In this document: positions 33,901 through 42,766 of the stretch, piece by piece
Layout: the number at the start of each line of letters is the position of its first letter
Numbering within the stretch: the first letter of the stretch is position 1
Assembly (NCBI GenBank): GCA_012976225.1
Contig: JAAVVG010000004.1
Coordinates: forward strand, 1,220,265 to 1,284,264
Reading direction: 5' to 3'
Source of the DNA: Golubevia sp. BC0850
Taxonomy: Eukaryota > Basidiomycota > Exobasidiomycetes > Golubeviales > Golubeviaceae
Length of the DNA: 64,000 nt
Notes under the pieces: model-generated
What the model was told of the DNA's origin: nothing
What the model saw: the letters and a program-made list of their open reading frames with translations, nothing else
Databases searched by the model: none
Program-made: the position numbers and the translations under genes

Positions 33901-35219
33901 TGCAAACCTCGAACCCTATCGATACTAAGTCAAACAAGAATCGAACAAAACCTTGGCACATTCCTTTAGAATCCGCAACTCTTTTCATTCAACTCTGTGA
34001 AGAGCAAGCCAAAAGAGGTTTGAAGTTCAAAAGCTTTCTTCCACTTTATCAGACTCCCACAACGAACTTCAAGTTCTTTCCAACTTTCCTCGAAGACAAA
34101 GAACAAGAACTAGATAGCCTTCACAATGGAAAGTTCAGATACAGGAAGAATGTCGAAATTCGGAATAGGATGAGATCGAAGACTGGGAAAAAAAGACTGG
34201 AGCTGAGGGGCAATGAAAGGTTCCGAAGAGGAGCGGGAGAATCCAGAAGAGTCAAGATCTACCTTCCTGGGAGAAATCCAAGGTCCAGGCTTGGACTGGG
34301 AAGGAATCGAAAGGTGCCAACAGAAGTTCGACTCGGGAAGGGGTCTCTTCGTCATCTCAACAAAGGAAGCGGCTGGAAACGAGTTCTTGGTCCTCAAGTC
34401 AGACGAAGGGATGCAGCTAGAGCGAGTGCTAGATGGCATTACTTCAGTCTGATGTTCAGATGGGGCTACTATCGACTTCCTCTCCAACCAGACGAGAACA
34501 AATCTATCGAGTCGAATGCAAGTCTCAAGTCGTCAACTTCTTTCGAACCTAAACTATCGAACTTCCCTCAATTCCCAGACCTGGAGTCAGACTTCAAGAA
34601 ATCAACTCTAACATTGACTCCTGGAACGAGCCCAAGTCCTCCGGTTCTCGACGCTAGATTCTTCAATTCTCTCCTTAACACCTTTGGGAAATTCGATGGG
34701 ATGCTCGAGAAACATGTCGATGTTGAAGCGGATCGAAATACTTGTAGACGCTTAGCTGTCTCCAAGCTGAGGAATGAGCTTAAAGTGTGGGAGTCAAAAG
34801 AAGCTCGACATAGGATTGAAGAAGAAGAATATCATCTAGAGTTACGAAGGCAGGAGCTAAGCAGGAATGGAATAGGAATGGGAATGGACCTTCAACCTCC
34901 TTCGATCTTGAATGAGCCGACAACTCAAATCTTCCTCACTTCAAACAATTCTCATCAACTTCTATCAAAAGCTAAACCTCTGGATCCAACTCTTCCGATT
35001 ATTTTGAGAGACTTCTACAAGTTGGGATTCAGAATCCCTCTGGGTTATCTTCAATTCTTACCGTTCGCTTTAGGTCTCGAGGGAAAAGAAGCTAGAGAGG
35101 TCATAGAGGAGATGTTGAGAGAGGAAGAAAGCTTTGGGGAGACTGGGAAGTGTGAAGGTGGTGCTAGATTCGATCTCTATAGGTTGGAGGAGGGGAAAAG
35201 AAAAGACAGAGGCTTGTAG
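30996..35219 (+). CDS. 1407-aa protein, probably mitochondrial, weakly PPR-like
   Basis: A single uninterrupted frame of 1407 codons from ATG 30996, with no intron needed, in contrast to almost all neighbours. The N terminus is basic and Ser-rich (MRRSNSNLLNLVGAQGSRIK; later SSRNYSTHS), consistent with mitochondrial import. Much of the chain is Ser/Lys-rich linker. Paired helices of PPR or HAT type are seen around residues 930-980 (LTTCLDLAVKSGKVGLAMEI, then ATLFIQLCEEQAKRG) and 1220-1240 (DARFFNSLLNTFGKFDGML). The C terminus has a Glu/Arg coiled coil and a conserved-looking helical end (ILRDFYKLGFRIPLGYLQFL). I do not recognise an orthologue. An RNA-binding role in the mitochondrion is only a suggestion from these helices. 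Confidence 0.7.
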   Translation: MRRSNSNLLNLVGAQGSRIKQSKISKGKGKEVQVSEESTNQVTDQASSSSSNELSAPLSFLYPPSCFSFPISDSSYRSSRNYSTHSEIQPHSRDPQDRNNLYPPLPISHSSSAPKACSSSTSKSSALHLHFHPNPTLKTSNESSAFRSVNAEEDRDKGEERLRNLIREKGPIEDVELFQAVHRHLEKEVKLKTGLSMNLKELDRERSTNWATFSSSSPFTSLNQCPSDRLLHSLPINFSSSNLHNDSGSVTISTSGFQTIFLPFIKAYYSQNLAYQAGKLLIFLLIGLEQLSRISGNKAIEAGISAPGLRESESGNGKNDQHGKGPGKQKSKMKGCQEANIKDLITKETEDLIPTILRSLIKDSSQRKLHEIKIIPSSSNPESLPRPQFPASSLGSFDPALAESILRSSFSLNWNWSTTTTSIETSRILISVIKNCFNNLQLLDGIKLLREVIAGTWKAEERRANLRRSVGERMESSNELKNLSQTIKYLKNSISALEKGLKFNLRQYEGYLKLHGSGQGDGKRERGPKSGMLPEASQQQLQASSFSAEETQLSIRLPIGSQGHNGNRKLISASSLKWSNEERTRTHIVEDYSETMLILSELLEENYLPLAVKDEQVAFGSEEDDSVSAVKSSSTPTSSTSASPTSKGSDVSWILKRFSGFDELLKVKRVKAKVIKQNDDFDLTSIASGIKRNLINWSDKLPVGGSQAALENLISSSSKSRSSSSLQSNSTFSSEFRRLNSLHLAQFSYNTLTNYYLTNPSIRSNSLGLKTLGHMNELQIQGLKVDGITDNIVRRSNRLGRVRSSRNEPGARLGKGKWFGARNNTDEMTSKSQLVKILDEAIDRKDSHMINEILLDWLITTESGRKRWFSSDSNPKKGGDVISVKHLIYHLHPGLDVRRERRNLSSTSNEASTQGLDSKRGREESRKSLVLNPKVLTTCLDLAVKSGKVGLAMEIWSLIKKESFNSLALQTSNPIDTKSNKNRTKPWHIPLESATLFIQLCEEQAKRGLKFKSFLPLYQTPTTNFKFFPTFLEDKEQELDSLHNGKFRYRKNVEIRNRMRSKTGKKRLELRGNERFRRGAGESRRVKIYLPGRNPRSRLGLGRNRKVPTEVRLGKGSLRHLNKGSGWKRVLGPQVRRRDAARASARWHYFSLMFRWGYYRLPLQPDENKSIESNASLKSSTSFEPKLSNFPQFPDLESDFKKSTLTLTPGTSPSPPVLDARFFNSLLNTFGKFDGMLEKHVDVEADRNTCRRLAVSKLRNELKVWESKEARHRIEEEEYHLELRRQELSRNGIGMGMDLQPPSILNEPTTQIFLTSNNSHQLLSKAKPLDPTLPIILRDFYKLGFRIPLGYLQFLPFALGLEGKEAREVIEEMLREEESFGETGKCEGGARFDLYRLEEGKRKDRGL

Positions 35220-35789
35220 GATAGAGGTTGAGAAAGGTCGAAATCAAGATCAACTTTAACTTTGTCGCAATTTAGGGTACTTCTTACCAATTCAGTTTCA
35301 GTTGCATGTCATCGATCTCCGCTTCCTGCTGGTGACTTTCTTCGCTGTGTTGCCGTGCTCCTAAAGCCTGAAAGTTCATCGGGATGGCTATGGACTGTTC
35401 TCTCCCCTTCACTCATAATGTCAATTTGACCGTCTTTTATGATTTCAACAGGATGTCTGTCGGAGAGCGTTCGGAAGTATGGACCTCCTTTGGAGGGCTC
35501 ATTTCGCAGTTCAGCGCAGTCAGAATTACGCTCTGCTCATGCTCCCCCTCTGCGCAATGCCCTCAATAACACGTGGACGCCTGCGCTTCTTATCATTTGA
35601 GGCAAAAAAAAATAAAAATAAAATAAAAATATCGAATTGCGTTGCATAGCCATTTCGGAAGATCCTCTCAGTCCGAGGGAGGGACACAAAAAGGTGTCCA
35701 GGTCTTTTCATCTTTGACATTTTCCCCCGTACCATCCCATCCAACTCGAGAAACCCACCCAATCTCACTTTCCCAAAGTTCGTTTCAAA
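35220..35789. other. 0.57-kb gap with AT-rich tract
   Basis: 3' flank of the large gene and promoter of the Rossmann-fold gene. An A-rich run near 35605-35632 with several AAAATAAAA units lies about 160 nt before the next ATG and may exclude nucleosomes. Confidence 0.4.
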
Positions 35790-36790
35790 ATGCACGCAAT
35801 CTTCTTAGGAGCTTCTCAAGGCTGTGGATTCCACACAGTTCTCAACCTTTTAAAGTCAGATCAACAAAGTCAACTGACTCTACTTCTTCGTACTCCAGAA
35901 AGATTCAATGAAAGTCCAGAAATCGTCTCACTTTTCAAATCAAAACCTGAAATCAGAAATCAAGTTCAAATTGTGAAAGGTGATGCATTGATCAAAGAAG
36001 ATCTAGAGAAACTATTCGAAGAAGCTGGTGGAGAGAAGGTCGAGTTTGTAATGAGCAGTCTAGGTCAGTCAAGTCCTTTCTCACAGGTTCTCGCAGAGGT
36101 CATGCTAAGCACAAACGACATACTGACTGAGTTTCCCTTTGTTTCTCTAACTCTTTCTCACAGGCGGTGCCCCTGATTTTTCAAACCCGCTTTCTCCAAC
36201 TATAAACCCTCCTAACATTACCTCTCGAGCCTTCTCCAACCTGCTACCAATCTTTCAACAACTCTCAGCCAAGAGAAAGTCCCTCAATTTACCTCCTCCA
36301 CGCTTGATCTCAGTGTCAACAACCGGACTCGGCCAAGTCGGACATTCAGACTTACCTTTCTTATTGAGAGGACTATATGGCTGGCTCTTGAAAGTGCCCC
36401 ATCAAGACAAGTTTGAAATGGAAAGAATGATCTTCGAAGCCAGTGGGAAGGGGAACAAAGAGAGTGGGATCGAAGAGAAGGGAAATGGGTGGTTGGAAGA
36501 TTTTATAAGTAAGTTTTGGTAATTCGATTCAAGCATAACGCAGATGTTGCAAACTGATCTATTCCTTTATTTTCTCTCTTTCAACTTCTCTGCTGGCTTT
36601 TGTCTTCGGGTTCATAGTCATCAGGCCATCACTTCTAACTTCAGGAGACGAGACTCAAAACTATCGAGTCAAGGAGAAGGTGCCTTCAGCGTATTCCGTC
36701 TCCAGGAAAGACGTAGGACACTTTGTCTTCGCAAAGTGTATGCCTGGCTCTGATGAATTCAAAAACAGAGGAGTCACAATTTCTAAGTGA
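35790..36790 (+). CDS. NAD(P)-binding Rossmann-fold protein (atypical SDR / NmrA-like)
   Basis: Three exons: 35790-36063, 36164-36508 and 36618-36790 (263 aa), with GTCAGT and GTAAGT donors. The protein opens directly with the dinucleotide-binding motif IFLGASQGCGFHTV (GxxxGxG type), then the second strand LTLLLRTPERF and a later VEFVMSSLGG segment. RLISVSTTGLG and VIRPSLLTSGDE follow in the order seen in atypical short-chain dehydrogenases that act as redox sensors or isomerases. The catalytic YxxxK motif is absent, as in NmrA-like relatives. The C terminus has RKDVGHFVFAKC. The substrate is unknown; it is probably a cytosolic protein. All three phases agree. Confidence 0.75.
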
Positions 36791-37241
36791 GGGAGGCTTG
36801 GAGGGAAGAGTTCGAGTGTCCTGTGTCTGCTCCCTTTTTCCCCTTCAAGAAATTTGATTTTGCTTTCGAGTGATTTGAGCCGCGCAGTCTTGCTCTGTAA
36901 ACAAGATTTCTTTTTCCATCCTCAAATTTGATACCGATGAGCCCAAGAGAGCGGTCTTGAACAGTCTGAATTGTCATCGACTTGAAGCTCTCCCTTCTAC
37001 TTTCGTCTGAATATGTCTTGCGCATATTTTTTCTCCTTCTTAAGATACTCTAGCCTTATTCTGATTAACTTATCGATTCCAAAGAAGAGACCCCTGCTTT
37101 CAATGTTCGGTCACAGTCGTTCTTCAGTCTCAGTGAGCGCCTGCGCTTGGGCTATCTCAAAATCTTCTTTTCCTTCTTCATCTTCAACTTTAACCTCCCC
37201 CTCCTTGCTTACCATCCGATCCTCATTCAACTCTCTTGAAG
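36791..37241. other. 0.45-kb gap before RPC19
   Basis: Probable RPC19 promoter and upstream gene 3' flank. Nothing else recognised. Confidence 0.4.
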
Positions 37242-38582
37242 ATGTCAGCGATGGAGTTGGATAATCCAGCACCAGCCTCAACAACTCAAAATGCGGAACC
37301 AGCAATCGCTGAAGAAGTTGAATCGATCTTGAATGGAAAAATTCAACTTCTTCCAGGATATACTTCAGATCTTTCAGCTGCTACTTATTGCTTAGTTCAA
37401 GAAGATCACACTCTTGGAAATTGCATTCGATGGATGTTAATGAAAGAGTGAGTCTCGTCTCAGAGCAACGGAACGAATTGGAGAGCAAGCAGGAGGATAG
37501 CAGCAGAGAAGGAAAGTTCAAGAGGAAGGAAGGAAGGAACTACCCAAAGATTACAACTACACATCATTATTGGACCATATACGAACGGAAGTACTTCGCA
37601 GTATTCTCACAGTAGTTTTGCAGGAAATCAATATACAGGAATTCTTCGTTTATGAGGGTTTCTCAACTTGCTTCCTTTTGCTCATCCGAGTACTTTGCTC
37701 TCCAGTCGAGCCATTCGCTTCACGTACATCCCTGTCTGACTTCGTTTCTGGTTCTATGTCTTGTCCTTGTTTGCTGTCTCTAGTCCCAGAGTCGAGTTCT
37801 GTGGTTACAGGTGAGTTACTTTCTTCCTCCTCCTCCTCCTTCCTCTCATCTTACTTTGAACATATGCCTGACTCAAACACTCCCTTCTCTCTTTCTTAAT
37901 TTTCTTTCGATAGTCTTCCTCATCCATCTGAAGATAAGATTCACTTGCGAATCCAAACTTATGGTGAGTGTTGTGCTTCTCTGGGCAGGATTTAGATGGC
38001 AAGGGTCGTGAGTGAAGGAATGGTGTGCTGGTGGAAAAGGAGGGACAGGACAAATGACTGGAGAGTTCAGTAAATAGCCAAAGTCAATGACTGCAGAGAG
38101 AGAGAGAGAGAAAACATCGGCATTGATGAGACATAGGGATCGGAAAAGCTTCAGTAAAAAGCATGCCGAAAAACTTTAGAATACAATTGTTCCTTCTGAG
38201 CCTTTACATGGAATCTCTCTGCAAAAGTTGATGGTGGAATGGAATAGAAAGATGCAACCTCTCTGAGGGAAGGGGTGATTGAAGCTTTGTTTGGCATTCC
38301 GAACTAACCTCAGATCCCAACCTTTCCCTCGTTTCTTTCCCTTCCCTCTCTTAAGATCGGACCTCCTCCCTCCTTCTCCTTCACGAAGCCATCAAGAACC
38401 TAGAAAACGTATTCACTCAAGTCAAGAATACTTATGAAGAAGATCTATCGAGGAATGAATTTGAGAGATATGAAGAAGAAGAGTTGGATATGGAGGAAAT
38501 CAAAAGACAGGGAGAGGAGAACAAGAAACGAATGGAAAAAAGGCAGCGAGAAGAAGAAAGGGAGAAGAACAGGAGAGGTTAG
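37242..38582 (+). CDS. RPC19: RNA polymerase I and III subunit RPC19 (AC19)
   Basis: Four exons: 37242-37447, 37784-37810 (27 nt), 37914-37963 and 38356-38582 (169 aa). The core is diagnostic: CLVQEDHTLGNCIRWMLMKD, then PRVEFCGYS from the 27-nt exon, LPHPSEDKIHLRIQTY, and the last helix HEAIKNLENVFTQVKNTY. AC19 pairs with AC40 to form the alpha-like heterodimer that starts assembly of RNA polymerases I and III in the nucleus. A charged tail of about 50 residues rich in Glu, Arg and Lys follows the conserved end. Introns 1 and 3 are long for this genome (336 and 392 nt); intron 3 carries a GA-repeat run near 38095-38112. The start ATG at 37242 is followed by a second in-frame ATG four codons later. 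Confidence 0.92.
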
Positions 38583-39007
38583 AGGGAAAGGTGACGAGGA
38601 GAAGGTGAAGAGGTTTAAGCGTCTATTGTTCAACTTGTATTTCTATGGCATTCTTCTTTCTTCAGGTTTCTTTAATTGCATTCATATCTTGGTTTCGATA
38701 GATTTGTGGAGATTTTGACTGGCGTGCTTACAGATCACTTTTTCATGCCGAGAACTTCCACCTTTCGTGAGTGAGAAATTGGTTCAGACCGGTCCAGACA
38801 TTGATCGCACCTTCAAAGCACTGATCCTTGCAGAAGAGTGAGGGAAGGTCTTAAGGAGAGCAGAAAGCAATCGGCTGGAGAGACTATCGGGAGAGTGACT
38901 TGCTCGCTAGCTGTTCTTCCAAGAGACACTTCACAGTCGAGGGCAGCCAGCCGCAAGTGACAATTTCAGGGATCTGAGCAAAACCGTCATAAATACAAAG
39001 AGCAATC
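38583..39007. other. Convergent gap
   Basis: 3' flanks of RPC19 and the damaged F-box gene. No element seen. Confidence 0.4.
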
Positions 39008-40545
39008 TCAATAAGTCAGAAAATTTGCGTTCATAGGTTTCGGTGTCCCAGAGGGCCACGCCTTGAACCTTTCTTTCCCTTCAACATTCTTCTTCCTGTA
39101 CTCGTCGATGGAGCTCGTGTTCATCCCCTTCTCTGGATCAATTTCCACTTCTTCGATCAGTTTCTTGATATTCCCAACGATATGTACCACTCTCTTCCTG
39201 TTCCTGATCGAAGAGCTATAAGCGTAGCTCGTCTCTCTCCCCCATTTTGAGCGTCGAGTTGATGTTGACAGCAGGTAGCAAGCCAGCCATGGGAAGCAAG
39301 AACCGGATCCGAACTCTTCTTCTGCCTCTGAACTCCATTCTCTCCAGATCTTCTGCTCGGTGCTTTCTCTTTCCCTCTGTCTTTGGATCCGGATCTTTTC
39401 TCCAACAAGCTCAAAGAACTCGGGATCGGTCTGCTCTGATTCCTGCTCTAGAACATCCCATTCTTCGTATCCTCCTACATCCCACCAGTCTACTTCGTTT
39501 GGAAGGAGCCATCTAGCAGAACGGCGAATGAACCGTTCCACCAAGTCGTTGACTCTTTGAGGTCACAGGATGAAGCGTAGAGTGTGACTTGCTCCTCTCA
39601 AACATAGAAGATCTTCCGGAGTTATCGTGGAATCACAGAGGATGGAGATCATAACTTCAACTGGAAGAAATTCAAGACCTGAGAGAGAGTTGGACGGGGT
39701 TCCTTCTGCCAGGGGTGAGAGGATGCTGTCTCTGAGCTGGTATGCTGCCTTGATTGGGAATCTGTGCCGAAATAAGAGGAAACGGCCTATGAGCGATTCA
39801 AGCTCTGATGTACAAGGAGATAAGAGACGTTTCCAAAGTCAGGACTCACAAGGATCGAAAAGCAAACGAATGCATTTTCCCGTAATCGTTCCAATACTCC
39901 CAAAGAGCCAAATCGGAGAGAGAGAATCAAGGTCAGGATCAGTGATGGATCAACAAAGACACGATCTAGGCATTAGTCACTTACGTTGGCTCCAAAGTCG
40001 GTTCCAGGAACATTATCATTCCAAAGAGTCACATCCGGTCCCTCATTAGAGCGTGTTTGGCTGGGAGAGACACCGGATTCGACTGGCGATTGGAGAGCTC
40101 ATCTGGGTCATCGTGATCCTCGATAGGATAGATCAACTTTCGCGCTCGAGTCATAGGAGCGAATACGACGACGTACTTTCCATCGGCATGGGGAGAGAGT
40201 AGATGAGGAGGCCTCTCAAAAGCTAGTCCTCGATCTTTTGGCACAACTGGAGGTGGACCCCCAGCTGACGCTGACGAGCCTAAGCGAGATGAGAGTGGGA
40301 TCTTGTTCTCTCTCTCGAAGAACTCCTTCTGAGTTTGGAGATCTGGCTCTTTTCCCTCAAGTCCTTCTTTTCTGTTGAGTTCCTATTTGGATAGAGCGGA
40401 AGGAGCGAAAAGGGTCAGCGAGCAATGTCAGATGGATCGTGTTGGTGGGACTTACTACTCTTTGTTTCAGGTCCCACGTCGGATTCATTTCTCCAAACTC
40501 TGCAAATTCTCCACTCAGTGGACATGGTGCTTCTGCACAGCCCAT
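39008..40545 (-). pseudogene. F-box protein gene, apparently damaged
   Basis: From ATG 40545 the first exon (to 40456) encodes MGCAEAPCPLSGEFAEFGEM and splices (GTAAGT...AATAG) to ELNRKEG at 40382. After about 110 codons the frame ends, but GPDVTLWNDNVPGTDFGAN continues one frame over, followed by a GTAAGT donor and YWNDYGKMHSFAF. Next comes the F-box itself, LEFLPVEVMISILCDSTITP then EDLLCLRGASHTLRF, interrupted by an in-frame TGA at 39565-39563, and a helical C-terminal half (LVERFIRRSARWLLP, NRKRVVHIVGNIKKLIEE) ending at 39008. The overall plan matches basidiomycete F-box proteins with an N-terminal cysteine region. One frame break might be solved by an unusual intron, but I found none that removes the TGA. 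It is either a pseudogene or carries sequence errors. Confidence 0.45.
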
Positions 40546-40906
40546 TACAAGTCGATGATTTGAAGCTCGGGTTTTCGACGGAAGAAAGAAGGAAGAAGAA
40601 AAAGAAGAGAAGAGATTCAGGACATCGACTCCCCGCCAAATTCGCCACGAGGTCCACGTCCAAACACTATCCTTCCCAATTCCAATGAGACAAAGCGAAT
40701 ATGAAACGCACACACAAAGTTGAAGTTAAAAGCTTTTCACAAATTTATCTATTAAGTTACCCAAACACTATCTAAAGCTTCTAGAAATAACAAGAATTCT
40801 TTTCCCCTTTTAGTTTGTAATATACCAGTTTCTGTTTTGTTGACATTAAGGATTCGAGGCGGGGAAAGGGGGATGCTTCAACTCAGGAAGAAAGGTATCA
40901 TGAAAT
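40546..40906. other. Gap between F-box and HAD genes
   Basis: AT-rich around 40720-40840. Promoter of the F-box gene and 3' flank of the HAD phosphatase gene; nothing else seen. Confidence 0.4.
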
Positions 40907-42518
40907 CTATTTCTTCTGTTCAGAGATGTCTTCGACCTTGATTTCTCCCTTGAGGAGCTTCTCAACAGTAGCCTTAATCTCAGTCCAGTCCTTGAACATG
41001 TTGTGGTAGATGTTTTGAGCACGACAGTAAGTGGCTAGATCGTTATCCTTTCTGTCCTTGACGAATAAGACATCGGCGTGACGAGCAGCGGACATGTCAG
41101 AGCTGGGAAGAGCAGAGCACAAAGTGGAGAGGGAAGGAAGAAAGTTTATCAGTCCCAAGACCTTCAGAAGGAGAAATGGTCCATCTGGTTCGATTGCCAA
41201 CATATCCATTTCGAAACCCAAGATACTCACATTCCATCTCCAGCGAAGAAGAGAAGAGGCTTCTTCTCTAGCTCACGATAAGGAGCGATAGAGAGAGACT
41301 TGTCGTGACCGAAATGGCTGGTAGAAGTGAATTGAGGGGAAGTGAAGGTAGTAATGAGCTCATAATTCGCAGTTCGGGAAAAGCTACAGATCCCTTTTGG
41401 GAGTACATCCCTGATTCGAAGGCCATATTCTCTGAATTCTTTCTGGAGCCAATAGAATCTACCTCCGCTGTTCCACTCCTTCGCTGCTCAACTCCAATCC
41501 TTTCCCTTTCGAATTTCATACTATCTCCAAGCTCTCTAAGGTATCTCAAGAGCGTACTCACTTGTCTGGGTGTCTGTAAACCAACTCCCAAGTGTCACCC
41601 TTTTGTTCTGGGTCAGTGAACTTGACCTCGTTAGAGATGACATCGATTGAAGCAGCTTCTTCATCTCCGATGAGGTTAGCTAGGATGGAACGAATGATAG
41701 GAGTCATTCCCGAAGAAACAATGATGACTGGAATGTTGTTTTCCTTGGCGAAAGAGTAGAACTCTTTGAATCCTGGGTCTAGGGTGACATCTGGAGAGAG
41801 GAGGAGGAGTAGAATCATCAGGAATGAGAGGGAATTTACAGGGTATCTAGGAAATATTGGAAGGGCAAGGAGGTTCTTCTCCTTGGATTCTCATTCTTCC
41901 TAGAAAGTTGAACCCTTCCCTGAGTTAGCCGCCAGAACTCTTCTTCTTTCTCCAATCCTCCTTGCAAAGTGATCCTTCTCGAGAGAGAGCTTGTCAACTC
42001 ACCTTTTCTGACCAAAGCTTCCATTTCGTTGAAAGGCCTGTGAACAGATTCAATCATCTGCTTGAATCCATCACGATAACTGACTTTTTCAGAAACGATG
42101 AGTTCGTTGATCTTACGACGTTCAGTGTAACCCATACCGACAGTGTCAACCATATGATCATTGGAATCCTATCAGCAAGGTAGATCGTAGATTAGGAAGA
42201 GAAGCAGAAAGAAAGGAAAGGATAAAGTGAGTTTGACAGAAAGAGACGGAAGGACGAGGAAGTGCAAGGTTCTTAACTCACAAGCTCAGTGATGGTTCCA
42301 TCGAAATCAGTTAGGAAAACGTATTTGGCTGAAGAAAGGGAGAACAAGATGAGGATGGGGAGAGAAAGAGAGAGTTGAATGACCAAGGAGAAGGGTTGGG
42401 TTCCTTCAACTACAACAACAACAACAACACCCCCCAACTGCAGGGTTGCTCTTGTCTACTACCTTCTTCACTGTTCTATCGGAACCTACTCACCATCAGC
42501 GTATTTCAGGTGAGACAT
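40907..42518 (-). CDS. HAD-superfamily phosphatase, YNL010W (Pyp1)-like
   Basis: Six exons: 42518-42494, 42328-42282, 42168-42003, 41790-41562, 41317-41231 and 41102-40907 (249 aa). HAD motif I is FLTDFDGTITE (nucleophile Asp plus the acid two residues on). Motif II is VIIVSSGMTP, motif III lies near the Lys of FGHDKSL, and motif IV is LLFFAGDGISD. These define a phosphoserine-phosphatase-like enzyme with an alpha-helical cap (NDHMVDTVGMGYTERRKINE). The closest yeast relative known to me is YNL010W, a cytosolic phosphatase for small phosphorylated metabolites. The first exon is only 25 nt, and a CAA microsatellite lies in the first intron (about 42407-42429). All phases agree. Confidence 0.88.
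42409..42429. repeat. CAA trinucleotide microsatellite
   Basis: Run of CAA units followed by a C run, inside intron 1 of the HAD phosphatase gene. Likely length-variable. Confidence 0.7.
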
Positions 42519-42766
42519 TTTGCGAGTAAGGAAAGGGAGAAGTGAAGGCAAGGCAAGGGAAGGAAGTGGAAGGAAGGAAAGAAGGTGGTTTCCAAAAGTT
42601 CGATCGGAGAGGGCAAACCAGAAACGTTCCGCCCCTACGTCATTCTAAGGGATAGCCATCATGTACGTACATTACATCGTCCTACAAAGGAAGAGAAGAC
42701 ACGTATGATTTATGTAGGAGGCTTATAGTGATATTCACAGGTTGAGAAAACACAAGTTCTGATATC

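Noticed and set aside
35605-35632. A-rich tract as a possible poly(A) tail of a retrotransposed gene
   Set aside because: It contains regular T interruptions, lies 390 bp past the end of the intronless gene and has no target-site duplication.
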